Source: Actinomycetes bacterium (GTDB taxonomy: Bacteria; Actinomycetota; Coriobacteriia; WRKU01; WQUG01). Taken from it: DNA of 50,986 nucleotides. The stretch is taken from the NCBI GenBank assembly GCA_031272275.1, contig JAISUC010000019.1, positions 1 through 50,986 of the forward strand, written 5' to 3'. Both the position numbers and the translations under genes were made by a program. Below are positions 16,601-25,282 of the stretch, one piece after another. Within the stretch, counting starts at the first letter, position 1. Each line of letters begins with the position of its first letter. Below the pieces are notes generated by a model, which did not search any database, was not told where the DNA came from, and saw only the letters and a program-made list of their open reading frames with translations.

Positions 16601-17476
16601 CGCCACCTGTTCGGCGTCCACCGTGGCGATATCCACCCGGCCGGTACGTTCAGCCAATGCGACCAGTCCGGGACGAACGCCCCTGCGCATGTGTTCCAAG
16701 CCTGCCTGGACCAGCGCACGGTTTTCTGCGACCAGGTCCATGACATCGCCGATGGTGCCCAGACAGGCAATATCGACCAAATCGCGCCACACCTGGCCGA
16801 TGCCGGCGTGCTCCGTCAGCATCTGTATCAGTTTCAACGCAACCCCGGCACCTGCCAATTCACCGGGCAGGACATGTCCCGGCAGGTCGGGCACGCGCCC
16901 GTACGCGCCGTCCAGTTTGGGGTTGGTGATGGCGACGTCCGCAGGCAGCACATCGCCCGGTTCGTGGTGGTCGGTTACCACCACATCGACGCCGGCGGTA
17001 CGCAAAGCGGCGATTTCAGCCACGGCGGAAACGCCGTTGTCAACCGTCACCACCAGGTCACAGCCGGTTGCAATCAGGCGCTGCACGGTCGAATCGGACA
17101 GTCCGTACCCGTCGCGCATGCGATCCGGCAACAACCAGCCCACCCGCGCGCCGGACCCCGTGTGTTCGATCAGCGCCCGCAAACCCCGCACCACCACGGC
17201 GGTCGCGGTCACCCCGTCGCAATCAAAATCCCCGAAAACACAGATGTGTTGACCTGCGGCGACCGCCTGTTCCACCCGGTCGGCGGCATCACACATTCCC
17301 GGTACCAACGCCGGGTCCAGCCAATCGCGTTCCAGCGACGGCTGCTGAAAGGCCCGCACCGCATCGGGCGAATCAAAACCCCGCGCCGCCAGCAGACGCG
17401 CAAACGCCTGACTGACGCCCAGTTCATCCTGAAAACGTTCGATTGCAGCTGTATGTGTCCGGTCCTCTGTTTGCAC
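13661..17476 (-). CDS. RecJ exonuclease - HIRAN - RecQ-like helicase fusion
   Basis: The product has 1271 residues from a GTG at 17476. Residues 1-600 are a full RecJ: FGDFDCDGVTA (about 81-91), VTVDNGVS, the DHH motif VVTDHHEPG (about 167-175), CLGTIGDVMDL, then the DHHA1 part (GVRGIVASRIAERF) and GGHAGATGL (about 427-435). Residues about 608-700 are a HIRAN domain (VGVTFEGR, then RQPDNPHDANAIAI and LGFLNRDMA). Residues about 730-1160 form an SF2 helicase: Walker A ATGRGKS, DEAH box VVVDEAHH (about 871) and motif VI QMAGRGGRDGQ (about 1091). A Gly/Ala linker interrupts the helicase. The fusion should combine 5'-3' single-strand degradation, DNA-end recognition and unwinding in one repair protein. 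No ribosome-binding site precedes the GTG; a TATGAT box sits 6 bases before it. Confidence 0.9.
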   Translation of the reverse strand: MQTEDRTHTAAIERFQDELGVSQAFARLLAARGFDSPDAVRAFQQPSLERDWLDPALVPGMCDAADRVEQAVAAGQHICVFGDFDCDGVTATAVVVRGLRALIEHTGSGARVGWLLPDRMRDGYGLSDSTVQRLIATGCDLVVTVDNGVSAVAEIAALRTAGVDVVVTDHHEPGDVLPADVAITNPKLDGAYGRVPDLPGHVLPGELAGAGVALKLIQMLTEHAGIGQVWRDLVDIACLGTIGDVMDLVAENRALVQAGLEHMRRGVRPGLVALAERTGRVDIATVDAEQVAFILSPRINAAGRVGSADVALELLLADDAESADALAGRLISLNEYRKSVERELDEAAAALAERTWTGERALILAGEGWHDGVRGIVASRIAERFGVVAVICTLRDGMAVCSGRSVGQVDLYRALTECADLFHHFGGHAGATGLTLDAARLDELRDRLNAHLDALPPEQFVQRSAWDLTVQLSDVDWQLAAEIESLQPFGPGNTRPVWCAEGVQVTAAALVGKQRPEHLRAIFTQDTARVKGIWFRAADPAGWIGHDTPADVVFTLEKDEFRGRRDVQLMVKDIRKLGDPFLRELFEHAPETVLRREYENIADADSFYTKLVGVTFEGRQELLAQLQPDEALTVQRQPDNPHDANAIAICRATDGAQLGFLNRDMAAELAAVMDDGVIYHACVSEVTGGEDGRARGLNILVTRGDSTDTTRELQHTREAARTRLTRLEPEQLADELRRTFIGDATLHPAQRESLDALARGQNTLTVMATGRGKSLIFHLHAARTALLQHRASLFVYPLRALVSDQFFHLQESFAELGLTVSVVTGESSPAQRSEAYEQLSCGTLDIVLTTPEYLYFHADDFARTGRIGFVVVDEAHHIGQARAGNRPAYARLGDAIAQLGGGAYVPTTLAVTATAGTDVAARIRETLRIDQIVLDPTVRENLHLVDLRRGVPRRRGRADEGGAGGAGGAGTGTAPGQADTSKRAKQEYLLQLAEDVCRRGGKKIVVYVNSRKESVHLARILRKQLPKLAWKVAYYNGGLDRERRGEVERRFREGRILCVIATSAFGEGVNIPDIRDIVLYHFPFNDVEFNQMAGRGGRDGQPSRVHLLFNSDDARINRLILEQQAPPRVALAAVWQVLRQLQRTDAGETGEAGAIRASNADIAEQANRLQEHQGVLSRECAADARGMQLTEGAVSAAVGIFRELGLVATRGMSKARTITLNADAPRTDLGRSVRYLEGIDENESFDRFHQWAFTTDADTLLARFNRPILPE

Positions 17477-17488
17477 CCAGCTATCATA
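17476..17488 (-). promoter_or_regulatory. -10 box placed for a leaderless recJ-fusion transcript
   Basis: TATGAT at 17488-17483 lies 6 bases before the GTG. Transcription would begin at the start codon itself. The -35 region is poor. Confidence 0.5.
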
Positions 17489-17569
17489 ACCCAGCGCACG
17501 GACACGCACCCGTGCGTCCTCGGCTCGACCTGCGCGCAACCCCGACACACCCTCAACACATAAACACCG

Positions 17570-17584
17570 GGGGGAGTACGTCCC
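17570..17584 (+). repeat. Dispersed motif GGGGGAGTRCGTCCC, copy 3
   Basis: Exact copy preceded by an extra G, in the gap between tgt and the recJ-fusion gene. Confidence 0.85.
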
Positions 17585-17614
17585 GCACCCGGTCATTTCA
17601 AGCAGCGACGCGAA

Positions 17615-18760
<1,146 letters not shown>

Positions 18761-19801
18761 TTACAGTATCAGCATGGCGTCGCCGAAGGACAAAAAGCGA
18801 TAGTCCGCCGCCAGCGCCGCCGCGTAAGCGTCCAGAATGCGCGTGCGTCCGGCAAACGCCGAAACCAACATCATCAGGGTCGATTTCGGCACATGAAAAT
18901 TGGTGATCAGCGCATCAACCACCGCAAACCGATATCCCGGCAGGATGAACAAATCGGTCGCGCCGTCGGCTGCGATCAACTCTCCCCCACCTGCCCGCGC
19001 CGCACTTTCCAGCGAACGCACCACCGTGGTGCCGACCGCAATCACGCGCCCACCCACCGCGCGCGTCTCGTTGACCGCGTCGACCACGTCGGCGGGCACA
19101 CAGTAATGCTCGGTGTGAATGCGGTGCTCGGACGGGTCGTCGACCGTTACCGGACGAAAGGTATCCAGCCCCACGTCCAGACGCACCCGCGCAATCCGCA
19201 CACCGGCCGCCTGCAGGCGATCCAGCATCTGCCCGGTGAAATGCAGTCCCGCCGTCGGGGCGGCGGCGCTGTGTTCGTCGGTCGCATAGACCGTCTGGTA
19301 CTGTTCCGGGTTCGACGCGCGCGATTTGATGTAGGGCGGCAGCGGCATCCGGCCGATGCGGTGGAGTGCGTCCCGCACCGTCAGGGAGTCCTGAGGCGTG
19401 AACTGCACGGTACGCAGTCCCTCTGCCCCAGTTTCTGTGACGCGCGCGGTCAGCAGACCGAAATCCAGGTCGATTCCCGGACGCAGACGTTTGGCAGGTT
19501 TGCCCAGACACTCCCAAGTGTCCGGTGTTGCAGCGTCAGTCAGTTCGCGCAACAGCAACAGTTCGACGGTACCGCCGGTGTCAGCCCGCACACCCCGGAT
19601 GCGCGCCGGCAGCACCCGCGTTTCGTTCACAACCAACAGGTCGCCTGCACGCAGATAATCGTCCAAATCACTGAAATGCCGATGTTCCAGAGGCGCGCCG
19701 TCGCGGTGCAGCACCAGCAAACGGCAGCTGTCGCGCGGCTCGACCGGAACCTGGGCGATGTGTTCGGGTGTCAGCGGGTAATCGAAATCGTCGGTTTTCA
19801 T
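18761..19801 (-). CDS. queA: S-adenosylmethionine:tRNA ribosyltransferase-isomerase
   Basis: The 346-residue protein adds the ribosyl part of AdoMet to preQ1-tRNA, giving epoxyqueuosine. It begins DFDYPLTPEHIAQVPVEPRDSCRLLVL and shows the family blocks DLLVVNETRVLPARI, AAPTAGLHFT, VGLDTFRPV and RVIAVGTTVVRSLES. An open frame continues upstream, but the ATG at 19801 gives the usual N-terminus and has a CATACT -10 box 7 bases ahead of it, suggesting a leaderless message. It is the first gene of the queA-tgt operon. Confidence 0.96.
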   Translation of the reverse strand: MKTDDFDYPLTPEHIAQVPVEPRDSCRLLVLHRDGAPLEHRHFSDLDDYLRAGDLLVVNETRVLPARIRGVRADTGGTVELLLLRELTDAATPDTWECLGKPAKRLRPGIDLDFGLLTARVTETGAEGLRTVQFTPQDSLTVRDALHRIGRMPLPPYIKSRASNPEQYQTVYATDEHSAAAPTAGLHFTGQMLDRLQAAGVRIARVRLDVGLDTFRPVTVDDPSEHRIHTEHYCVPADVVDAVNETRAVGGRVIAVGTTVVRSLESAARAGGGELIAADGATDLFILPGYRFAVVDALITNFHVPKSTLMMLVSAFAGRTRILDAYAAALAADYRFLSFGDAMLIL

Positions 19802-19845
19802 AACATCCAGTATGCCACGTAACTGCGGAAGCACAAAGTGCTTCC
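19802..19845 (-). promoter_or_regulatory. queA promoter with an overlapping palindrome
   Basis: CATACT (19814-19809) lies 7 bases before the queA ATG, with TTGTGC 16 bases further upstream. A perfect palindrome, GGAAGCAC-aaa-GTGCTTCC (19827-19845), covers the -35 region and could be a repressor site. Confidence 0.5.
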
Positions 19846-19882
19846 GAATTTGAACGGGGCGGGGATAGTCACAACCAGCCGA

Positions 19883-19937
19883 GCTGAAAGTGGGCCAAAA
19901 AAAGCTGCAAAGCTTTTTATTGGCAGCATCTTTCAGC
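19883..19937. repeat. GNRA-capped hairpin repeat, copy 1
   Basis: The outer stem is GCTGAAAG/CTTTCAGC. The inner stem is formed by GCCAA/TTGGC and AAAAAGCT/AGCTTTTT, with a bulged A at 19919 and loop GCAA. It lies downstream of the acyltransferase gene and upstream of queA, and could act as a terminator on either strand. Confidence 0.85.
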
Positions 19938-19966
19938 GTCAAGCAAGGACAAGGTCAAACCCGTTA

Positions 19967-19990
19967 TGGATTGCCGGGCTTGCAATGACG
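19967..19990. repeat. GGATTGCC/GCAATGAC palindromic repeat, copy A (short)
   Basis: TGGATTGCC, then GCAATGACG after five bases. It has the same ends as the copies at 33604-33640 and 38855-38896 but an almost absent middle. Confidence 0.6.
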
Positions 19991-19998
19991 GGGAGGGG

Positions 19999-20880
19999 TC
20001 AGTCGTGGATGCGGGCGGGGATGCCATAGGCGGTGACGCCGTCCGGAAGCCCCTTGGTCACCACCGAGCCCATACCGACGGTGCAGCCGGAACCTATGCT
20101 CAGCAGCTGTTTGACCACAGCCCCCATACCGATATAGGAATCCGCCCCCACCGTCACAAACCCACCCAGGCGCACGCCTGCGGTAATCACCACACGCGCA
20201 CCCAGATGCACGTCATGCGCCAGATAGGCGTGGTCGTCGACTTTCACGAAACGTTCCAGCACGGTATCGCGTGACTGGCCGCGACATACGGTCGCGCCCG
20301 CGCCGATTTCAACGTCGTCGCCCAGCTCGACGCCTGCCAGACAATGCAGGCGAAAGGGGTTACCGTCTTCATCGGGAGCCATCGTGAAACCCTCGTCCCC
20401 GATCACCGCATTCGGGCGAATCAGACAGCGCTGCCCGATGCGCACCCCGGGGCGAATGACGGCACCGGAACAGATACGGGTGTCATCACCCACGACGACA
20501 CCGTGTCCCACCACAGCACCCGGCTCGATGACCACGCCCGAACCCATAACAACCCGCGACCCGATGGTGGCACCGTCCCGGATGTCATAGCTCAGGGCAT
20601 CCCACTCCCCCTGTTCGCGTTCGTATAACACGGCGGCGGCACGGGCATAGTCACGCACCGGCACAGCGGAATACACCACGGTGTTGTTTGCCGCCACAGA
20701 CGCCGGCACCTGCATGCCATCCTGCAAAAACAACACGCAGCCGGACACGTCGGTCAGGTTTTCCAGCAGATGTGCCAGCTTGTGCCCCAGATACAGGATC
20801 GTATGATCGCGCGGTGCGCCGGCAAACGACACGCCGCGAATGCCTGCCAACAGATTGGTGGATTCAGTCCCGTTGTTCAT
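19999..20880 (-). CDS. Hexapeptide-repeat (LpxD/sugar O-acyltransferase-like) protein
   Basis: The product has 293 residues from the ATG at 20880, with GAAGG 7 bases upstream. An N-terminal region of about 100 residues (ILYLGHKLAHLLENL, then CVLFLQDGMQVP) precedes a left-handed beta-helix with many I/V-G-x-x-x-x repeats: GSRVVMGSGVVIEPGAVVGHG, IRPNAVIGDEGF and ending GSVVTKGLPDGVTAYGIPAR. The block IGDEGF resembles LpxD, but an actinobacterium would not make lipid A. It more likely acylates an amino sugar of a cell-surface glycan. Its neighbours (queA and gabT) give no further clue. It has a gap of about 117 bases to gabT upstream and hairpin repeats downstream. Confidence 0.75.
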   Translation of the reverse strand: MNNGTESTNLLAGIRGVSFAGAPRDHTILYLGHKLAHLLENLTDVSGCVLFLQDGMQVPASVAANNTVVYSAVPVRDYARAAAVLYEREQGEWDALSYDIRDGATIGSRVVMGSGVVIEPGAVVGHGVVVGDDTRICSGAVIRPGVRIGQRCLIRPNAVIGDEGFTMAPDEDGNPFRLHCLAGVELGDDVEIGAGATVCRGQSRDTVLERFVKVDDHAYLAHDVHLGARVVITAGVRLGGFVTVGADSYIGMGAVVKQLLSIGSGCTVGMGSVVTKGLPDGVTAYGIPARIHD

Positions 20881-20997
20881 TGCCATCCCTTCAGCTTACA
20901 GGAAACCGTCGGGTTTATTGTACCTGCCGCGCGCCCGTGATTTGCCCGTGACCTCAGAACGACACCGAGCGGGCGCCACCGGGCGTGCGTCGGGGGG

Positions 20998-22359
20998 TTA
21001 TCCCAGCTCCGCCGTGACCGCCAGCAGCGCATCCAGATATATCCCCAGGCCCGCCGCCAGCTGTTCGTCGGTCACGACCAGCGGGCACAGGAAGCGAATC
21101 ACGTTGCCATAAGTCCCGGCAGATTCGATCACCAGACCGCGCTCGCAGGCCGCGCGCACCGTGGCGGTCACGAACTCGGGCCAGGGCGAGCCGTCCGGGT
21201 GCACGTATTCGACACCCAGCATGGATCCGATACCGCGCACGTCGCCGATGGCGGGGACTTCACCGCGCCAGGATTCAAAGGTCGTCCGTACCATCTGGCC
21301 GATTTCAGCAGCCCGTTCGCACAGGTTCTCGCGCTGCACGTAGTCCAGCACCGCATGTGCGCTGGCGCATGCCAGCGGGTTTCCGCCATAAGTGCCGCCC
21401 AGGGTACCCGGAATGGCCGCGTCCATGATGTCGGCGTTTCCGACGACCCCGCTGATGGGAACACCGGCGCCCAGCGATTTCGCGGTGACAATCAGGTCGG
21501 GTGCCGCACCCCATTCGCGCCAGTACTCGCTGACATACAGCTTGCCCGAACGGGCGATACCGGTCTGGACCTCGTCTGCGACCAGCACGATGCCGTATTC
21601 GTCACAGATTTCCCGCACACCGCAAACCCACTCGCGCGGCGCGGGCACGAATCCGCCCTCGCCCTGAACCGGCTCGACCACGATGGCCGCGACCTCGTCG
21701 GCAGGAGTCGCCGTATCAAACAGCTCGCGCAGCTTATCCAGATAATAGGTCACCGCATCCGCGTCGGACAGCGTGCCCGGACGCCGGTACAAATACGGAA
21801 ACGGCGCGCGATACACCCCCGGCGCAGGCGTCCCCAAGCCCCGCGAATAGGCACGTTTTGCAGTCATGGTCGACGCCAACAGCGTACGTCCGTGAAATGC
21901 GCCGGTGAACACGATGATATTCGGACGACCCGTGGCGCCCCGCGCGATCTTGACCGCGTTTTCGACGCCCTCCGCCCCGCTGTTTGCGAGCATCGTCTTG
22001 CGCCGCGTTCCGGTCGTCGGCGCCAGTTCGTTCAGGCGCTCTGCCAGCGACACATATCCTTCGTGCATGCCGGTGACGGTAATCGCGTGGAAAAATCGGC
22101 CCGCCTGGTCGCGGACCGCCTCCACGCACTCGGGGTTCGAGTACCCGACGTTCAGCACGCCGACACCGCCCACCCAGTCCAGGAATCGGTTGCCGTCCGG
22201 GTCCTCGAACATGGCGCCGGCGCCGCGATAGATTCCCAACGGGTACACCGACGTGATGGGCGCCGCCAACGCGCCGTCACGACGCGCCAGCAACTCGGCG
22301 GTTTTCGGGCCGGGCAACGCGGTTTTGACTTCGGGCAAAGCGGTACGCAGATCGGTCAT
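20998..22359 (-). CDS. gabT: 4-aminobutyrate aminotransferase-like class III transaminase
   Basis: The 453-residue PLP enzyme contains FLDWVGGVGVLNVGYSNPECVEAV, the NSGAEGVENAVKIAR phosphate region, GAFHGRTLLASTMTAK, VVEPVQGEGGF, DEVQTGIARSGK and the PLP lysine in TAKSLGAG, then GTYGGNPLACASA. It should move the amino group of GABA to 2-oxoglutarate, giving succinate semialdehyde. An AAAGGAA site precedes the ATG. Clustering with an Fe-ADH, a putrescine aminotransferase and an aldehyde dehydrogenase supports GABA as substrate, but other omega-amino acids are possible. A hairpin repeat separates it from the Fe-ADH gene upstream. Confidence 0.82.
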   Translation of the reverse strand: MTDLRTALPEVKTALPGPKTAELLARRDGALAAPITSVYPLGIYRGAGAMFEDPDGNRFLDWVGGVGVLNVGYSNPECVEAVRDQAGRFFHAITVTGMHEGYVSLAERLNELAPTTGTRRKTMLANSGAEGVENAVKIARGATGRPNIIVFTGAFHGRTLLASTMTAKRAYSRGLGTPAPGVYRAPFPYLYRRPGTLSDADAVTYYLDKLRELFDTATPADEVAAIVVEPVQGEGGFVPAPREWVCGVREICDEYGIVLVADEVQTGIARSGKLYVSEYWREWGAAPDLIVTAKSLGAGVPISGVVGNADIMDAAIPGTLGGTYGGNPLACASAHAVLDYVQRENLCERAAEIGQMVRTTFESWRGEVPAIGDVRGIGSMLGVEYVHPDGSPWPEFVTATVRAACERGLVIESAGTYGNVIRFLCPLVVTDEQLAAGLGIYLDALLAVTAELG

Positions 22360-22402
22360 CGGTCATTTCCTTTCTGTCAACGGTTCGGTCGGCTGTTGCT
22401 GC

Positions 22403-22448
22403 GGATTGAGCCGAAACAAGCTGCAAAGCTTGTTATCGGTCTCAATCC
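22403..22448. repeat. GNRA-capped hairpin repeat, copy 2
   Basis: Outer stem GGATTGAG/CTCAATCC. Inner stem CCGA/TCGG, bulged A at 22435, AACAAGCT/AGCTTGTT and loop GCAA. The plan matches copy 1 with different stem bases. It lies between gabT and the Fe-ADH gene. Confidence 0.88.
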
Positions 22449-22472
22449 GATACCTGCAATGTTCGGCTCATC

Positions 22473-23690
22473 CTACAGACTGCGCCGATAGATTTCCTTG
22501 ATGTCGTCGATATCGAACGGCACGGGGTGGCTGGCAATACCCGGGCTACTGACCTTCAGCGCGTTTTCCGCCATCCAGTCGATGTCGTCTGCCGCGATTC
22601 CCAGCTGACCCAGCGTCACGTCCAGGCCGATATCAGCCAAAAACTCGCGGACAAATCGGGGGAGTGCGTCCCGGCTGTCCAGCCCGCAGGCACCCGCCAG
22701 TGCACCCAACTGTTCCTGCGCCCGCAGGTTTCCGTCCGCGCGTTCCAGCGTCAGCTCAAAGACCGCCGGCGTGATGGCGGCCAAGCCCGCACCGTGCGTG
22801 ATGTCCTTAAGCCCGCTGGCGGGGTGTTCCAGACCGTGGGCGACGGTCACGCCGGCACCCCCGATGGCCATGCCGCCCAGGGTGGCCGCCCACGCCAGTT
22901 TGTCCCACAACACGCATGCCGCATCCGCGGGCAGGGTACAGCGTTCATGCTCCCCCGCCGACGTGTCGACACTGCCGGCCGCCTGCAGTTTATCCGCATA
23001 CAGCGCAGGCAGGCTGTCGCGAATCAGGCGAATCCCGGACAGCGCCTGGGCGGTCGTGACGGGGTTTGCCGTCGCGGACAGCGCCGCCTCGAAGCAATGG
23101 GTCAGCGCGTCGAAACCGGTGGCGGCCAGCACGCGGGCGGGCATGGTTTGGGACAGTTCGCTATCAATGAGCGAGGTCCGCGCGATAATCATAGGCCCGC
23201 GCAGGGATTTTTTGTCGCCGGTACGCGTGTCGGTCAGCACCGCAAAGCCGTTGCCTTCGCTGCCGGTGCCCGCAGTCGTCGGGACCAGGACCAGGGGCAA
23301 GGCGTCGCCCGGGGCAACGCGGCCGAAAATGTAGTCCGCCATGTCGCCTGCGTTCAGGGCGGCAAATGCGATGGCTTTGGCCGCATCCAGGGGGCTGCCG
23401 CCGCCGATGCCGACCACAACGTCGCAGTCGGCAGCGCGCAGTGCCGCGACTCCGGCGTCGACCACGGCAAAGGTCGGATTGGCGACGACGCCCGAAAAGA
23501 CGGTCGGCGTGACGCCTGCCGCCTGGAGGTTTTCGCAGGCGCGGTCGACAAAGCCGCCCGGGCGCGTGGCGGAGCCGTCGACGCACACCACCAGCGCGCG
23601 CCTGCCCCAGGTCGCGGTCGTCTGCCCCAGTTCGGCGAAACGACCGCGTCCGAATGCCAGGTTGACCGGCAGATGATAGTTGAAGTTCAC
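22473..23690 (-). CDS. Iron-containing alcohol dehydrogenase, possibly 4-hydroxybutyrate dehydrogenase
   Basis: The 405-residue family III dehydrogenase starts at a GTG with GGGAG 8 bases upstream. It shows FGRGRFAELG, the NAD-binding GIGGGSPLDAAKAIA, PTTAGTGSEGNGFAV and metal-binding histidines in GFDALTHCFEA and VTVAHGLEHPASGLKDITHGAGLA. In this cluster it could reduce succinate semialdehyde from GabT to 4-hydroxybutyrate, regenerating NAD+ during putrescine/GABA fermentation. A general alcohol or butanol dehydrogenase role is equally consistent with the fold. One copy of the dispersed 15-bp motif lies in the coding sequence and is read as DALPRF. Confidence 0.85.
   Translation of the reverse strand: MNFNYHLPVNLAFGRGRFAELGQTTATWGRRALVVCVDGSATRPGGFVDRACENLQAAGVTPTVFSGVVANPTFAVVDAGVAALRAADCDVVVGIGGGSPLDAAKAIAFAALNAGDMADYIFGRVAPGDALPLVLVPTTAGTGSEGNGFAVLTDTRTGDKKSLRGPMIIARTSLIDSELSQTMPARVLAATGFDALTHCFEAALSATANPVTTAQALSGIRLIRDSLPALYADKLQAAGSVDTSAGEHERCTLPADAACVLWDKLAWAATLGGMAIGGAGVTVAHGLEHPASGLKDITHGAGLAAITPAVFELTLERADGNLRAQEQLGALAGACGLDSRDALPRFVREFLADIGLDVTLGQLGIAADDIDWMAENALKVSSPGIASHPVPFDIDDIKEIYRRSL
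22658..22672 (+). repeat. Dispersed motif GGGGGAGTRCGTCCC, copy 4 (inside Fe-ADH gene)
   Basis: Exact GGGGGAGTGCGTCCC within coding sequence. Confidence 0.8.
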
Positions 23691-23804
23691 TGCGTGCTCC
23701 CGCCTGTTGTTCCCGTTGTTCCCGTCCCGGTGCTGTCGCCCGTGACTGTGCCTGCGCGTATCCCGCTGCTTGCACCCGGCGTATCCCGGCGCTCGCCCCG
23801 GCGC

Positions 23805-25160
23805 TTACAGGTTGAACGATTCCTTGGTGACGACCAGCGCTTCGCCGAACTTCGCCAGGACCTCGTCGATTTCGCCCTCGGTGATGGTCGCCGGCGGCTC
23901 GAAACGGATGCACTGCGCGTTGACCAGCGTGCCCGCCGTCATGACGCCGCGGCTGAACAGGCCCTTGGCGATGTCATAGCCGACCTCGGCAGACGTGAAC
24001 TCGACGGCGATCATCAGACCGGCGCCGCGCACGGAATCGATCACGGTCGGATATTGCTGTGCCAGCGCGCTCAGCCCGGTCAGGAATTGTTCGCCCTTGG
24101 TGGCGCACTGACCCGGGATGTCGTGGTCGATCATGTACTTGATGGTCGCCAGCGCCGCCGAACAGGCCAGCGGGTTTCCGCCAAAGGTGGGCGAGCCCAA
24201 CAACCAGGGGTTGTCGATCAGCTGCTGCGTCCACATGTGCTCGCGGCAAATGATACCGGTAATCGGCATGACGCCGCCGCCGAAAGCCTTTCCATAGGTC
24301 ATGATATCGGGCACGATGCCCTCGGCCTCGATGCGCCACATGGTGCCGGTGCGGCCCATGCCGGTCTGGATTTCATCGACAATCAGCGCAACCCCGTGGT
24401 CGTCACAGCTTTTGCGCACGGCGGCGAAATACCCCGGCGGCGGAATAATGACGCCGGCCTCGCCCTGGATGGGCTCCAAAATGACGCCCGCGACCTTTTC
24501 GCCTGCGGCTTCCAAGTTCGAGATGCAGTCCTCGATGGCCTGCGCGTCGCCGTACTTGACCCACATGACCTGCTGGACCAGCGGGGTATAGGGCTCGCGA
24601 TAGGCGCCCTTGCCGCCGACCGAAATCGCACCGGCGCTCTTGCCGTGAAATGCGCCCACCGCCGTGATGTACCAGCGACCCCCCGTCGCGATACGCGCCA
24701 GCTTCAGCGCCATCTCGACGGCCTCGGCGCCACCGTTGGTGAAAAAGCACTTGTCCAGGTCGCCGGGGGTGATATCGGCCACAGCCTTTGCCAGGTAGCC
24801 CCGCAGCGGGTCCAGCAGCTCCTGCGAATGCAGGGCCTGGTGTTTCAGCTGCGCGGTCAAGACATCCATGATTTCAGGATTGCGATGCCCACAGGTGTAA
24901 ATCCCGAATCCGCCCAGACAGTCGATGAACTTTTCGCCGTACAGCCCATAGGCGGCGTTACCCTCGTCGGTCCACTCGATGACCGCACTGTTGGTCGACA
25001 CCGACTTGCGATATTGCAACCAGCCGGGTGACACATACTCGTCGAAATAGTGCAGCGTTTGCTGCGTGATAGTCTCCTTTTGCTCGTCGGTCAGGCTGTC
25101 GCTCTTGATGTAGCCGATAACCTCGGCCAGCTCTTTCGAGACCTTACTGTAATCCGCCAT
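23805..25160 (-). CDS. patA: Putrescine aminotransferase
   Basis: The 451-residue protein follows the YgjG/PatA pattern closely. It has SPGWLQYRKSV near the N-terminus, FIDCLGGFGIYTCGHRNPEIM, QALHSQELLDPLRGYLAKA, GAFHGKSAGAISVGGKG, ILEPIQGEAGVIIPPPGY, DEIQTGMGRTGTMW, the PLP lysine in YGKAFGGGVMPI, and FGGNPLACSAALATIKYM. It converts putrescine and 2-oxoglutarate to 4-aminobutanal and glutamate. The AAAGGGG site precedes the ATG by 9 bases. It follows the aldehyde dehydrogenase gene by 122 bases on the same strand; together they turn putrescine into GABA. Confidence 0.9.
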   Translation of the reverse strand: MADYSKVSKELAEVIGYIKSDSLTDEQKETITQQTLHYFDEYVSPGWLQYRKSVSTNSAVIEWTDEGNAAYGLYGEKFIDCLGGFGIYTCGHRNPEIMDVLTAQLKHQALHSQELLDPLRGYLAKAVADITPGDLDKCFFTNGGAEAVEMALKLARIATGGRWYITAVGAFHGKSAGAISVGGKGAYREPYTPLVQQVMWVKYGDAQAIEDCISNLEAAGEKVAGVILEPIQGEAGVIIPPPGYFAAVRKSCDDHGVALIVDEIQTGMGRTGTMWRIEAEGIVPDIMTYGKAFGGGVMPITGIICREHMWTQQLIDNPWLLGSPTFGGNPLACSAALATIKYMIDHDIPGQCATKGEQFLTGLSALAQQYPTVIDSVRGAGLMIAVEFTSAEVGYDIAKGLFSRGVMTAGTLVNAQCIRFEPPATITEGEIDEVLAKFGEALVVTKESFNL

Positions 25161-25176
25161 ACTGCTTATCCCCTTT

Positions 25177-25204
25177 CAGGACCATTCATACAGGACCATT
25201 CATA
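25177..25204 (+). repeat. 14-bp tandem duplication upstream of patA
   Basis: CAGGACCATTCATA occurs twice in direct succession, next to a dispersed-motif copy at 25206. Confidence 0.8.
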
Positions 25205-25205
25205 C

Positions 25206-25219
25206 GGGGAGTACGTCCC
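25206..25219 (+). repeat. Dispersed motif, copy 5
   Basis: GGGGAGTACGTCCC between the ALDH gene and patA, about 45 bases upstream of patA. Confidence 0.85.
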
Positions 25220-25282
25220 CGCGTTTACTTCATCCGGCTACTCTGTCTGACACTGACGCATATCTGACGCAGATATTTTTTG

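Noticed and set aside
15713..17563. Long plus-strand open frame of over 600 codons opposite the RecJ-fusion gene
   Set aside because: It lies wholly antisense to a gene with complete RecJ motifs, has no recognisable domain and is rich in Arg, Gln and His, as expected from reading G+C-rich DNA on the wrong strand.
22527..25031. Plus-strand open frame of 834 codons opposite the Fe-ADH and patA genes
   Set aside because: It spans two well-supported minus-strand genes and the gap between them, with no family match; high G+C makes such long shadow frames common.
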